Shown: in pieces, positions 32,990 to 43,100 of the stretch | Numbering within the stretch: the first letter of the stretch is position 1 | Layout: every line of letters starts with the position of its first letter | Assembly: GCF_016862315.1 (NCBI RefSeq) | Contig: NZ_BOMS01000002.1 | Span: forward strand, 1-51,307 | Source of the DNA: Actinoplanes palleronii | Lineage (GTDB): Bacteria; Actinomycetota; Actinomycetes; Mycobacteriales; Micromonosporaceae | Length of the DNA: 51,307 nt | Reading direction: 5' to 3' | Notes under the pieces: generated by a model | What the model was told of the DNA's origin: nothing | The model's database searches: none | Seen by the model: the letters and a program-made list of their open reading frames with translations, nothing else | Translations under genes and position numbers: made by a program

Positions 32990-34288
32990 TCACCGCTTCG
33001 TATAGATGACCCCCACCTTGTCGAGTTCGGTGCCGGCCCGGCCGTGGAACCCGGCGATCTGCCAGCCGGCCGGCGCGGTACGCGTCACGCAGTCCGATGT
33101 GGTGCTCCCGCCGGCCAGGGTGCGGCCCAGGCTGGTGGTGAACCGGGCGTAGAAGATCCGGGTCCGCGAGTTGTAGACACCCCGGCACAGGGAGAGGCCG
33201 GTCACGTACTCGCCGCTGCCGAGGGTCAGCGCCGTGGCCGTGCCGCCGGTCCCGCCGTGGCTGAGCGCGCCCAGCGACACCGCGTCGACCCGGGAACCGG
33301 CCCGCAGCCCCACGGTGGTGGCCGCCGCGGCGCGCTCGACGTCGTTGAAGTAGTCGCCGTGCGGGCCGCCGAACTGCTCGCTGAACTGGTACGCCGGGTT
33401 CACCGTCCAGGAGAAGCCGGCGCTGATCGGGTCGTGGTCGGAGAGCATCAGCCCGTCCGCGGTGAGGAACGACGCGTGCTCGTTGTGGTACGAGGTCGCG
33501 GTCAGCGTGACCAGCCGGCTGCCCCGGTACAGGATCTTGTCGACCACCTCGCAGGTGTCCTCGGGGCAGAGCAGCGGGTCGGCGCCCTTGGCCGGGGCCA
33601 CCCCGCCGCGTTCCAGCTGCACCCACGCGTCGGTCAGGCCGTTGGCGCCGGCGAACTCCGCGATGGTGTCGCCGGTCCGGGTGTACCGGGTGTTCGTGTC
33701 GCCCATCACCACGACCGCGTTGCCGGCCGAGTGGCCGGCGATGAACGTGGTGAGCTGGCTCAGGTTGTCGGCCCGGGAGGCCAGGTCACCGGCGTTCGTG
33801 CCGGCGTTGGTGTGCAGGTTGTAGAAGTCGACGTAGACGCCCTCGGCCAGCCGGGTACGACTGAACGTGAAGCCCTTGGGGGTCAGGCAGTCACCGGAGT
33901 CGTACTGGCAGGAGTTCCATCCGGCGCGCTCGAAGTCGTCGGTGTCGTACGCGTAGGAGGACAGGCTGTTCAGCCCGGAGCCGATGCCGGCGCCGCCGCT
34001 GGTCGGGGTGCGGTAGGCGTGCGTGTCGGTGGCGTACAGATAGGCGTGGTAGTTGAAGTCCTCCTGCACGTGGATCACGTCGTACCCGGAGATCCGGGAG
34101 CCGATCGCGGTCGTCGCGGACTGCCGATCCGTTTCCGCACTGGACAGGATGTCGGGTAGTCCGGCAATGTTGTAGGAAAGAACCTTCAGAGTTCCGCCGG
34201 TGGGTGCGGCGGACGCGGGGGCGGTGGGGACGGCGATCAGGGTGGCGGTCAGCGCCACGATCGCGACGGGGATGCGTGTGGTGAGCAC
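32990..34288 (-). CDS. Secreted sphingomyelinase-like phosphodiesterase with jacalin-like domain
   Basis: A 432-residue secreted protein. The signal peptide (VAIVALTATLIAVPTAPASA) ends at about residue 28. The endonuclease/exonuclease/phosphatase domain (about 33-300) has LKVLSYNIAGLP, HVQEDFNYH, VVVMGDTNTRY and MLSDHDPI (catalytic His), as in bacterial neutral sphingomyelinases. A C-terminal lectin-like domain of jacalin type (about 305-432: FGGPHGDYFND, GSRVDAVSL, LGSGEYVTGLSL, FHGRAGTELDKVGVIY) probably binds glycans. GTG 34288 follows TAGCGT by 7 nt with no ribosome binding site, so the transcript may be leaderless; the frame extends upstream but loses the signal arrangement. Confidence 0.8.
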   Translation of the reverse strand: MLTTRIPVAIVALTATLIAVPTAPASAAPTGGTLKVLSYNIAGLPDILSSAETDRQSATTAIGSRISGYDVIHVQEDFNYHAYLYATDTHAYRTPTSGGAGIGSGLNSLSSYAYDTDDFERAGWNSCQYDSGDCLTPKGFTFSRTRLAEGVYVDFYNLHTNAGTNAGDLASRADNLSQLTTFIAGHSAGNAVVVMGDTNTRYTRTGDTIAEFAGANGLTDAWVQLERGGVAPAKGADPLLCPEDTCEVVDKILYRGSRLVTLTATSYHNEHASFLTADGLMLSDHDPISAGFSWTVNPAYQFSEQFGGPHGDYFNDVERAAAATTVGLRAGSRVDAVSLGALSHGGTGGTATALTLGSGEYVTGLSLCRGVYNSRTRIFYARFTTSLGRTLAGGSTTSDCVTRTAPAGWQIAGFHGRAGTELDKVGVIYTKR

Positions 34289-34448
34289 GATCCGGACGCT
34301 AGGGCCCGAACCGCCCGATAGGAAGACCCCAGCATCGGTACGTTCATCGATGTTCACGCTCACATCCGCGGTTGTTACCCGCGAGTTGGAAACCCGCACG
34401 AAAGCTGGGCCGCGATCTTGCCCCGCTACCGCCTCGTGGAGTTTCCCC

Positions 34449-36293
34449 ATGCCTCCGATCTCCGTGAGCCGCCGGACCGTCCTGCGCGCCTCCGCCGCCG
34501 GCCTTCTCGCCGGCCCCGTACTTCGCGGGTCCGCCGCCTCCGCCGCCGTCGTCCCCGCGGCTTTTGTGGACAGCTACCAGACCAACCTCACGGCGAACCT
34601 GACCGTCGAGACCAACGCCGCCGTGCGGATCCTCTCCGGCGTCCAGCGGGTCTGGGCCACCGGCGCCACCTGGAACACCGGCACCGTCCTGGACCGCGCG
34701 TTCCTGCGCGCCAACATCCGGTACGTCGAGCAGGTCACCACGCACCGCACCGACGCCGAGGCGGCCACGGCGTTCGTCGTCGACCGCCAGCACCAGAGCT
34801 ACTCGACGATCGCCGGGCTCGGCCCGCTGGCCCCGCTCTACCGGGCCGGCGCACTCGCCGTCACCGGCATCACCACGGCGCCCGCCGGCACGCCGGCGAC
34901 CACGGTCAGCGACGCCGTACCGGCCGGCGCCCCGGCCGGCTCGGCGCTCGGCGCGGGCTCCACCACCTCCGCGCTCGGCAAGGTGGCCACCCTGGTCAAC
35001 ACGCTGCGCGGCAGCTTCTCGTCGGGCAACCCGGCGAAGTTCGCGTTCCAGTACCCGCGCCCGTGGCGGCTCACCGGGGACAGCCGGGTCGCCGACACCG
35101 GCGCGGTGGACGCGTTCGGCTTCCCGGTCTACGCGTCCGGCGTGGTCGTGGCGCCGGCGCTGCTGCGTCAGCGCGGGACCAGCCCGGCCGAGGACGGCGG
35201 GTACGTCAGCGGCCACACCAACGCGCTCTTCCTGGCCGCGCTCGCCTACGCGTACGCCGTGCCGGAGCGCTTCCAGGAGCTGGTGGCCACCGCGTACGAC
35301 CTGGCGCACACCCGGATCGTGGCCGGCATGCACTCCCCCGCCGACGTGATCGGCGGCCGGATCCTGGCCACCGCGCTGGCCGCCGCGATCCTGCGCGACC
35401 CGGCGAACGCCACGGTCAAGGCGGACGCGCGGGCGCAGGCCCTCGCCTACTTCCAGGCCCAGGTCGGCCCGGACGTCCTCGGCTACGCACGCTCCACCGA
35501 GGCCGAGCGCAAGATCAACGTCAAGAACGTCAGGCACAAGCACACGTACGACCTGCCGGCGCACGGCAAGCGCGTCCCGGTCACCGTGCCCACCGGCGCC
35601 GAGGTGCTGCTCGAGACCCGGCTGCCGTACCTGGACGCCGAGCAGCGCCGCGAGGTGCTCCGGACCACCGGCCTGACCTCCGGCCACCCGATCCTGGACG
35701 GCCCGGAGCAGTGGGGCCGGCTGAACCTGTTCGCGGCCGCCGACGGCTACGGCGCGTTCGACGCCGGCGTCGCGGTGACCCTGGACGCCGCGCTCGGCGG
35801 CTTCCACGCCGCCGACACCTGGCGCAACGACATCGGCGGCCGGGGCGGGCTGGTCAAGCTCGGCTCGGGCGCGCTCACGCTCGCCGGCGACAACGACTTC
35901 CGGGGCGGCGTCACCCTGGCCCAGGGCACGCTGACCGCGGACTCGCGGACCGCGCTGGGCGGCGGCGACGTGACCGTCACCGGCGGCACGCTGCGCCTGG
36001 CGGACGACGGCGTGCGGGTGCGCGGCGGGTTCCGGCAGAGCGGCGGCACCCTCGCGGTGACCCTCGAGCCGCACGGCAAGACCGCGCTGACCGTCGAGGA
36101 CGACGCCGTGCTCGGCGCGCACGTCACGCTGTCGATCACCGTCGGCCGGGGCTCGTTCCGCGGCCCGGTACCGGTGATCAAGGCTCGGCGCCTGCGCGGG
36201 ACATTCGCCTCGGTCGTCGTGACCACGCCCGGGTTCCGGGCCGAACCGGTCACGCACGGCGACACGGTCGCGGTGCGGATCCGGGCCGTCTGA
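34449..36293 (+). CDS. Tat-exported PAP2 phosphatase with beta-strand passenger-like repeats
   Basis: A 614-residue exported enzyme. It starts with a twin-arginine signal (SRRTVLRASAAGLLAGP). The PAP2/class A acid phosphatase region has FQYPRPW (motif 1 RP), DGGYVSGHTNAL (motif 2, PSGH variant with V for P, near residue 250) and AHTRIVAGMHSPADVIGG (motif 3, near 290-305). The C-terminus (about 470-614) has LVKLGSGALTLAGDNDFRGGVTLAQGTL, resembling autotransporter-associated beta-strand repeats, probably a surface or carbohydrate-binding beta-helix. ATG 34449 has GGAG 7 nt upstream. Divergent from the sphingomyelinase-like gene; both are likely extracellular phosphate scavengers (inference). 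Confidence 0.8.
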   Translation: MPPISVSRRTVLRASAAGLLAGPVLRGSAASAAVVPAAFVDSYQTNLTANLTVETNAAVRILSGVQRVWATGATWNTGTVLDRAFLRANIRYVEQVTTHRTDAEAATAFVVDRQHQSYSTIAGLGPLAPLYRAGALAVTGITTAPAGTPATTVSDAVPAGAPAGSALGAGSTTSALGKVATLVNTLRGSFSSGNPAKFAFQYPRPWRLTGDSRVADTGAVDAFGFPVYASGVVVAPALLRQRGTSPAEDGGYVSGHTNALFLAALAYAYAVPERFQELVATAYDLAHTRIVAGMHSPADVIGGRILATALAAAILRDPANATVKADARAQALAYFQAQVGPDVLGYARSTEAERKINVKNVRHKHTYDLPAHGKRVPVTVPTGAEVLLETRLPYLDAEQRREVLRTTGLTSGHPILDGPEQWGRLNLFAAADGYGAFDAGVAVTLDAALGGFHAADTWRNDIGGRGGLVKLGSGALTLAGDNDFRGGVTLAQGTLTADSRTALGGGDVTVTGGTLRLADDGVRVRGGFRQSGGTLAVTLEPHGKTALTVEDDAVLGAHVTLSITVGRGSFRGPVPVIKARRLRGTFASVVVTTPGFRAEPVTHGDTVAVRIRAV

Positions 36294-36376
36294 CCGGGCC
36301 GGCACTGTCCACAAAGCCGCGGCGTCCTTGACAAACATCGATGCCCGGCCATTGGATGTGTCCGGGAGGTAACACG

Positions 36377-37816
36377 ATGACCATGCGCCGGAAGTGGCTC
36401 GCCGTTCTCACCACCGCACTGGCCCTGGTCACCGCTCTGAGCGCGCCGGCCTCCGCCGCGCCCGTGGCGTGCGCCGCGCCCGCGCCCAGCACCACCCAGC
36501 CCGGATACCTGGTCTTCGATCCGGCCTGCGACCTCTCCGGCGCGCCGTTCACGCCGCTCGCCGACACGGCCGGCAAGCCGCTGTCCCGGGTGCTCACCGG
36601 CATCCGGGACGGCGCGGCGTACCGCATCGAGGTGCCGCTGCGCTGGAACGGGCAACTCGTCGTCTACGCGCACGGCTACCGCGGCACCGGCACGGTGGTC
36701 TACGTCGACAACCCCGCGCTGCGCGCGCACTACATCGCGTCCGGGTTCGCCTGGGCCGCGTCGAGTTACGCCACCAACGGGTACGACGTGGGCCAGGGTG
36801 TCCGTGACTCGTACGCGATGATCGACACGTTCCGTCAGGCCACCGGCCGGCGCGCCCGCTCGGTGATCATGAGTGGCGCGTCGATGGGCGGGCAGGTCAC
36901 CGCGGTGGCGATCGAGCGGTTCCCGCGGGCGTTCGACGCGGCCATGCCGTACTGCGGGGTGCTCGGCGACACCAAGCTCTACGACTACTTCCTGGACGCG
37001 AACGTGACAGCGGCCGCGCTCGCCAAGGTGCCGATCGACTTCCCGCTCACCCCGCCCGCCGACTACCCGGCGCAGTGGCGCGCCAAGGTCGGCCAGATCC
37101 TGCCCGCGCTCGGCGTGAAAGTGGGCGCCCCGCCGGTGCTCACCCCGGCCGGCCGCACCTGGTCGGACGCGGTGGAACGGCGCAGCGGCGGGGACCGGCC
37201 CGGGTTCGACTCGGCGTTCGCGTACTGGAACGCCGCGACCTCCCTCGCCCCGCTCAACGACCTGCCGTTCCTGTTCGGCCTCTACCCCGGCCTGTCCGGC
37301 GGCACCGGCGGCATCGCCCCCGGCAACGTCACCGACAACCGCCGCACCGTGTACCGGCTCACCGACACCATCCTGCCGACCTTCCCCGAGTTCCGGCTCA
37401 ACGCCGAGGTGCTGCGGGTCCAGCACACCGCGACCGCCGACCCGGGCCTGGCGGGCATCCCGCGCGTCGAAGGCCGCCCGTCCGTCCCGGTCCTCTCCCT
37501 GCACGACGTCGGCGACCTGTTCGTCCCGTTCTCGATGGAGCAGGAATACGCCCAGCGCGCCGCCCGCAACGGCCGCGCCGGCCTGTTCGTTTCCCGCGCC
37601 ATCCGCGGCGTGGGCCACTGCGACTTCACCGAGCCGGAACTCGCCAAGGGCTTCGACGACCTGACCACCTGGATCCGCACCGGCCACCGCCCGGCCGGCG
37701 ACGCCATCCTGGACCGCCGCACGGTAGCCTCCGCCACCTTCGGCTGCCGCTTCACCAACGGCACCCACACCGTCTTCACCGCCCCGGCCTGCCCCACCAC
37801 CCCGCCCCGCCCCTGA
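36377..37816 (+). CDS. Secreted alpha/beta-hydrolase (esterase-like)
   Basis: A 479-residue protein with a Sec signal peptide cleaved after about residue 28 (ALSAPASAAP). The alpha/beta-hydrolase core has LVVYAHGYRG (oxyanion region), the nucleophile elbow MSGASMGGQV with Ser near residue 169, an Asp candidate in LSLHDVGDLFVPF, and a His in RGVGHCDFTEPEL. Several cysteines suggest disulfides. Substrate unknown; a broad extracellular esterase or lipase is plausible. ATG 36377 has GGGAGG 7 nt upstream. Lies 83 bp after the PAP2 gene on the same strand. Confidence 0.75.
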   Translation: MTMRRKWLAVLTTALALVTALSAPASAAPVACAAPAPSTTQPGYLVFDPACDLSGAPFTPLADTAGKPLSRVLTGIRDGAAYRIEVPLRWNGQLVVYAHGYRGTGTVVYVDNPALRAHYIASGFAWAASSYATNGYDVGQGVRDSYAMIDTFRQATGRRARSVIMSGASMGGQVTAVAIERFPRAFDAAMPYCGVLGDTKLYDYFLDANVTAAALAKVPIDFPLTPPADYPAQWRAKVGQILPALGVKVGAPPVLTPAGRTWSDAVERRSGGDRPGFDSAFAYWNAATSLAPLNDLPFLFGLYPGLSGGTGGIAPGNVTDNRRTVYRLTDTILPTFPEFRLNAEVLRVQHTATADPGLAGIPRVEGRPSVPVLSLHDVGDLFVPFSMEQEYAQRAARNGRAGLFVSRAIRGVGHCDFTEPELAKGFDDLTTWIRTGHRPAGDAILDRRTVASATFGCRFTNGTHTVFTAPACPTTPPRP

Positions 37817-38166
37817 CGGACCGCTTCCCCGGTACGAGTACGGAGCACCCGCCGCAGGCCACGAGCCGCGTCCCGGGCCGGTCCCGCGCGACACCGCCGC
37901 AGGCCCGGACCGCAGCGCGCCTCACAGTCTCGGCTGGTGCTCAGGGGTGCCTCAAGGTCCTTGAGGCACCCCTGAGCACCAGCCGAGTTCCAGAACCGGG
38001 CGGGAAATCGCGACCGGCGCGCATTTCGATCAGATAGCTGCATATCTGAAATACGCCAGAATGCCACCTGGCAGATTGCCATCGCGCAATTATCCGGCCA
38101 AATGAATGAATGTACCCTCACTGGCTCCGGTTGGGCACAATAGAAACAGATGCCCCGGGGGTGCCC
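37817..38166. other. Gap with a perfect palindrome and an A+T-richer right part
   Basis: No gene is seen in these 350 bp. The left half carries a degenerate arm of the large repeat seen at 2361-2424 (about 37832-37880) and the palindrome 37929-37987. The right half (about 38020-38130) is clearly richer in A+T than its surroundings and probably contains the promoter of the DUF6082 gene (CACAAT at about 38137). Confidence 0.6.
37929..37987. repeat. Palindromic repeat family, perfect copy
   Basis: Perfect 29-bp arms around a single central base; the left arm starts CTCGGCTGGTGCTCAGGGGT. It lies after the esterase gene, where it could act as a terminator. Related copies are at 2556, 43527, 43597 and 51165. 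Confidence 0.9.
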
Positions 38167-38877
38167 ATGACAGCCGACGATTCTCCGAGATCAAGGAATC
38201 GCACCGGAGACGTTTTCCGCCGTCTGATGCCGGCCGCCGTCGTGCTGATCGTCGCCGCCACGATGATCAGCACGTTCCTGGCGCCGTTCGTCCTGGCCCG
38301 GCTCTACCCGGGCGACACCGACTTCTCCCGCGTCAGCGACATCGGCCAGGCCTACGGCGCCGCCTCCGCCGTGATCTCCACCCTGGCCCTGGGCGGCGTG
38401 CTGGTCGGCCTCGTGGTCCAGTACCGCCAGTACGCCGCCGCCCGCCTGCAGAACCTCGAGGACGCCACCGAGGACCTGATCCGGCTGGCCATGGAGGAGC
38501 CGTTCTACCAGCAGTGCTGGGGCAGCCGTCTCGCCCCGGAGGAGATGGAGGAACGAGCATTCCTCTATTGCAACCGGGTGATGAAGGTCTGGAAGAAATC
38601 CTGGGCGATAAACGATCTCTCCGAGGACCAGGCACGCGCCTACCTGGCGAGCTTCTTCGACAGCACGGTCCCCCGCGAATTCTGGCGGCGACACGGCGAT
38701 TGGCACACCAGGGTGAAGTCCACCAACCGTCGCGACAGCTTCCTCGCGATCGTCAATGAGGAATTCCTGCGTGCGGAAAAGGCCGGCCCACCGTCACGAC
38801 CCTATGAGCCCGCGAAGCCGGTCGCGCGGAACAGGCCCACCGAGATCAACAAAACTAGCCGAACTCGCCAGCCTTGA
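38167..38877 (+). CDS. DUF6082-type membrane protein
   Basis: A 236-residue protein with two N-terminal membrane helices (about residues 20-45 and 60-88, AAVVLIVAATMISTFLAPFVL and SAVISTLALGGVLVGLVV) and a cytoplasmic helical part (RLQNLEDATEDLIRLAM, QCWGS, VMKVWKKSW). This matches the DUF6082 pattern of actinomycetes; the function is unknown. ATG 38167 follows GGGGGTG. Codon use is somewhat less G+C-rich than neighbours (AAC, AAA and ATA codons near the end). It converges with the DUF397 gene and overlaps it by 23 bp. Confidence 0.65.
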   Translation: MTADDSPRSRNRTGDVFRRLMPAAVVLIVAATMISTFLAPFVLARLYPGDTDFSRVSDIGQAYGAASAVISTLALGGVLVGLVVQYRQYAAARLQNLEDATEDLIRLAMEEPFYQQCWGSRLAPEEMEERAFLYCNRVMKVWKKSWAINDLSEDQARAYLASFFDSTVPREFWRRHGDWHTRVKSTNRRDSFLAIVNEEFLRAEKAGPPSRPYEPAKPVARNRPTEINKTSRTRQP

Positions 38878-39037
38878 CCCCGGCGATCAGATCACGCCAA
38901 ACCGCCTTGGGGACGATCAGCACGTCCTCTGGGCGCTGCGAGTTCCGCACACCCACCTCGGCGTCCAGATCGGCGACCTCCACACAGTGATGATCGCTAA
39001 CGCAACGTGACGCCTTGAACCACCTAGTGTCCGACAT
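38855..39037 (-). CDS. DUF397 protein (orphan)
   Basis: A 60-residue protein with the family pattern W-K-S-x-C, CVEVADLDAEVGVRNSQRPEDVL and a C-terminal DLIAGVKAGEF. DUF397 genes in actinomycetes usually sit next to an XRE/DUF5753 regulator (as in the BldB/Scr1-type sets); no such partner is visible here. ATG 39037 follows AAAGGGATT. It overlaps the 3' end of the DUF6082 gene by 23 bp. Confidence 0.85.
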   Translation of the reverse strand: MSDTRWFKASRCVSDHHCVEVADLDAEVGVRNSQRPEDVLIVPKAVWRDLIAGVKAGEFG

Positions 39038-39134
39038 AATCCCTTTTTCGCACTAAAGGATGATCTCAGATACTTTACACCTGATCTTGGCCGGGTGCGG
39101 CCGAGTTCGGCGAGTGTCACCAGCGCGAGCGACC

Positions 39135-40061
39135 CTACCCACTCGGCCTCTCCGGGCGACCAGCAGGGGCGTGCGCGACCGTCTCCTCCAGGATCTGCCG
39201 GAACGTGCGGGCCGCCGGCGACTCCGCACCCGCGAGCCGCTGGGACGTGAAGATCGTCCGACGCGGGGTGTCGGCCAGCGTCAGCAGCCGGCACGACGTC
39301 GGCCGGCCGGCCCAGACCAGGTCCGGGATCAGGGCGACGGCGTTGCCGGACTCGACCAGGCGCATGTGGGCCTGCAGGTCGGCGGTTTCGTAGCGGACGT
39401 CCGGTTCGAAGCCGGCCCGGCGGCACAGCTGTTCGGCGAAGTGGCGGGAGGCCGCGCCCCGGGGTTCCATCACCCAGGGCATCCGGCGGGCGGCGTCGAG
39501 GGAGTCGACCGGGTGCAGGGACTCCGACTCGGCCGGGAGCGCCAGGCGGATCGCGTCGGTGCACAGGTCGCGGCGATCCAGGCCGGGGTGGTGTGGGGCG
39601 GCGTGTGCCGGGTACTGCTCGGCGATCACCATGTCGAAATCGCGGAGCCAGGTCTCGCGGAGCGCCTCCTCGGGCTCGCGCTGGACCATCTCCACCCGTA
39701 CGTCGGGAAAACGCGCGGCCGTGGCGCGCAGAGCGGCCGGCATGAACGCGAGCGCCGCGGATTGGAAGACGGCTACCCGGACCCGGCCGGTGACCCGGGT
39801 GGCCGCGGCCTGCAGTCGCGCCTCGGCGCGCTCCAGGGTGTCGAGCACCTCGGCGACCGAGGCGACCAGCACCTCGGCCTGCGGGGTGAGCTGGACCCGG
39901 CGGCCGGCCTTGCGCAGCAGCACCGTGCCGGTCTCCTTCTCCAGCTGGCTGAGCTGCTGGGAGACCGCGGACGGGGTGAAGTTGAGCGCCTCGGCGACGG
40001 CGGCCAGGGTGCCACGGATGGCGAGCTCGCGGAGCAGGATCAGACGGCGGATCTCCAGCAC
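39135..40061 (-). CDS. LysR-family regulator of proline utilization (probable)
   Basis: A 308-residue LysR-type regulator. The winged HTH (about residues 1-60) has TLAAVAEALNFTPSAVSQQLSQLEKETGTVLLRKAGRRVQLT; a two-lobe effector domain follows (VRVAVFQSAALAFMPAALR, LVESGNAVALIPDLV). Divergent from putA with 102 bp between, so it probably controls putA in response to proline or a derivative (inference). GTG 40061 lacks a ribosome binding site and lies 6 nt after TAATGT, consistent with a leaderless transcript. Confidence 0.8.
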   Translation of the reverse strand: MLEIRRLILLRELAIRGTLAAVAEALNFTPSAVSQQLSQLEKETGTVLLRKAGRRVQLTPQAEVLVASVAEVLDTLERAEARLQAAATRVTGRVRVAVFQSAALAFMPAALRATAARFPDVRVEMVQREPEEALRETWLRDFDMVIAEQYPAHAAPHHPGLDRRDLCTDAIRLALPAESESLHPVDSLDAARRMPWVMEPRGAASRHFAEQLCRRAGFEPDVRYETADLQAHMRLVESGNAVALIPDLVWAGRPTSCRLLTLADTPRRTIFTSQRLAGAESPAARTFRQILEETVAHAPAGRPERPSG

Positions 40062-40163
40062 GCCGACACATTAGCTCAACTGAAGATTACCCATCATGAA
40101 TGGTCGCTTTTCCTAACCGGATGCCGGACGCAGACTGACGGCGAAACCGAAAGGAGCATCCCG

Positions 40164-43100
40164 ATGCCTGAGATCGCCGAAGAGACGATCACCCTCGTGC
40201 GTCGCTGGCTGCGTGAAGCGTCGACCGTGCCGGTCGGTGGCTCCGCTGCCCAGCTGGCCGGCCTGCTGCGCGACCCGAAGGGGCTGGCGTTCGCGGTCGG
40301 TTTCGTCGACGGGGTGGTCCGGCCGGAGGACCGCCGGGTCAGCGCCCGCACCCTGCACGCCCTGGCCGCTGACGTGCCCGCGTTCCTGCCCGCGCACCTG
40401 CGCGCCGCGGTGAAGCTCGGCGGCGCGCTCGCCCCGATCATGCCGGGGGTGGTCGTCCCGATCGCCCGCCGCGCGCTGCGCCAGATGGTCGGTCACCTGA
40501 TCGTCGACGCGTCCGACGCCCGCCTCGGCCGGGCGATCAAAAAGATCAAGAAGCGTGGCGTACGCCTGAACGTCAACCTGCTCGGCGAGGCGGTCCTGGG
40601 CCGTGGTGAGGCGTCCCGGCGGCTCGGCGACACCGAGCGGCTGCTGGCCCGCGCCGACGTCGACTACGTGTCGATCAAGGTGTCGGCGACCGTCTCCCCG
40701 CACAACGCGTGGGCGTTCGACGAGGCCGTCGACGACATCACGGCGAAGCTGCTCCCCCTGTTCACCACGGCCGCCCGGACCGGCAAGTTCGTGAACCTGG
40801 ACATGGAGGAGTACAAGGACCTCGACCTGACCATCGCGGTCTTCACCCGCCTGCTGGACCGTCCCGACCTGCTCGGGTTGGAGGCCGGCATCGTGCTGCA
40901 GGCCTACCTGCCGGACGCGCTGGGCGCGATGACCCGGCTGCAGGAGTGGGCCGCGGCGCGGCGCGAGCGCGGCGGCGCCGGGATCAAGGTGCGCCTGGTC
41001 AAGGGCGCCAACCTGCCGATGGAGCGGGTCGAGGCGGCCGTGCACGGCTGGCCGGTGGCGACCTGTGACAGCAAGCAGGCCACCGACACCAACTACAAGC
41101 GGGTCCTCGACTACGCGCTGCACCCGGACCGGATCCGCAACGTCCGGCTGGGCGTGGCCGGGCACAACCTGTTCGACGTGGCGTACGCCTGGACTCTGGC
41201 CGGCCACCGGGACGTGCGGGACGGCATCGAGTTCGAGATGCTCCTCGGGATGGCCGAAGGCCAGGCCGAGGCGGTCCGCCGTGAGGTCGGCGGGCTGCTG
41301 CTCTACACGCCGGTGGTGCACCCGAAGCAGTTCGACGTGGCGATCGCGTACCTGATCCGCCGCCTCGAGGAGGGCGCCAGCTCGGACAACTTCATGTCCG
41401 CGGTCTTCGAGCTGCACGCCGACCAGTCGCTGTTCGAGCGGGAGAAGGAGCGCTTCCTCGCATCCCTGAGCGACCTCGGCTCCGCGGTCGCGCCGACCCC
41501 GAACCGGGTCGCGGACCGCTACGCGGCCGTCCCGGTCTCCTCGCCCGGCCACTTCGAGAACACCCCGGACACCGACCCGGCCATCGCTTCGCACCGTGAT
41601 CGGATGCGCGCCCTGCTGGCCCGGGTGCCGTCCTCCACGCTCGGCCTGGACCTGGTGCGGGTCGACAAGGCCGGGGTGCTCGACGAGCTTCTCGGCAAGG
41701 CCGCCGCCGCCAATTGGGGCGGCGCGGACCGCCGCGCGGTGCTGCACCAGGTCGGCGTCGCGCTGGAGAAGAACCGCGACGTCCTGCTCGAGGTGATGGT
41801 CGCCGAGGCCGGCAAGACCATCGACCAGGCCGACCCGGAGGTCTCCGAGGCGATCGACTTCGCGCACTACTACGCGGAGCTGTCCGCCGCCGAGGTCGAC
41901 GGCGCCACCCCGGTGCCGGCCCGGGTCACCCTGGTCACGCCGCCGTGGAACTTCCCGGTGGCGATCCCGGCCGGTTCCATGCTGGCCGCGCTGGCCGCCG
42001 GTTCGGCAGTGGTGCTCAAGCCGGCCGGTCCGGCCGAGCGCTGCGGGACGGTGCTCGCCGGGATCGTCCGGGACGCGCTCGCCGCGGCCGGCGCCGACCC
42101 GGACCTGGTCACCCTGCTGCAGGTGGACGAGGCCGGGCTGGGCCGGGAGCTGATCTCGCACGCGCTGGTCGACCGGGTGATCCTGACCGGCGCGTACGAG
42201 ACCGCCGCGCTGTTCCGGTCGTTCCGCCCCGAGCTGCCGCTGCTCGCCGAGACCAGCGGCAAGAACGCGATCATCGTGACCCCGAGCGCTGACCTCGACC
42301 TGGCCGTGAAGGACGTGGTGGCGTCCGCGTTCGGGCACGCCGGGCAGAAGTGCTCGGCCGCGTCGCTGGTCGTCCTGGTCGGGTCGGTGGCCCGGTCGCA
42401 GCGGTTCCGCACCCAGCTGATGGACGCGGTGTCGTCGCTCGAGGTCGGCTGGCCGTGGGAGATGCGCACCCAGGTCGGCCCGCTGGTCGAGCCGGCCACC
42501 GGGAAGCTGCTCGACGGGCTGACCACGCTCGGCGCCGGCGAGAGCTGGCTGCTGGCGCCGGCGAAACTGGACGAGTCCGGCAAGCTGTGGAGCCCGGGCA
42601 TCCGGGACGGGGTGCGGCGCGGGTCGGCGTACCACCTGACCGAGTACTTCGGGCCGATCCTCGGGATCATGACGGCGGACACCCTGGACGAGGCGATCGA
42701 CCTGGTCGACGAGGTGGACTACGGGCTGACCTCGGGGCTGCACTCGCTGGACGCGGGCGAGGTGCGTACCTGGCTGGACCGGGTCCAGGCCGGCAACCTC
42801 TACGTGAACCGGAGCATCACCGGCGCGATCGTGCGCCGGCAGCCGTTCGGCGGCTGGAAGCGCTCCGCGGTCGGCCCCGGCACCAAGGCCGGCGGTCCGA
42901 ACTACCTGGTCGGGCTGAGCGGTTGGGCTCCGGCTCCGGCGACGGTCCAGACCGACATTGCACATCCTTCGGTACGGACATTGCTCGCCGCCGCGGCACC
43001 CGCCCTGACCGAGGACCAGCTGGCCTCGGTGACACGGGCGGCCGGCAGTGACGCGGCCGCGTGGGCGGCGGCGTTCGGGCGGGCCGAGGACGTGTCGGCG

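Noticed and set aside
34344..36338. Long minus-strand frame opposite the PAP2 gene
   Set aside because: Low-complexity shadow with no domain; the plus strand has a Tat signal and PAP2 motifs.
39060..40163. Upstream extension of the putA frame
   Set aside because: It runs antisense through the LysR gene; AAGGAG before ATG 40164 marks the start.
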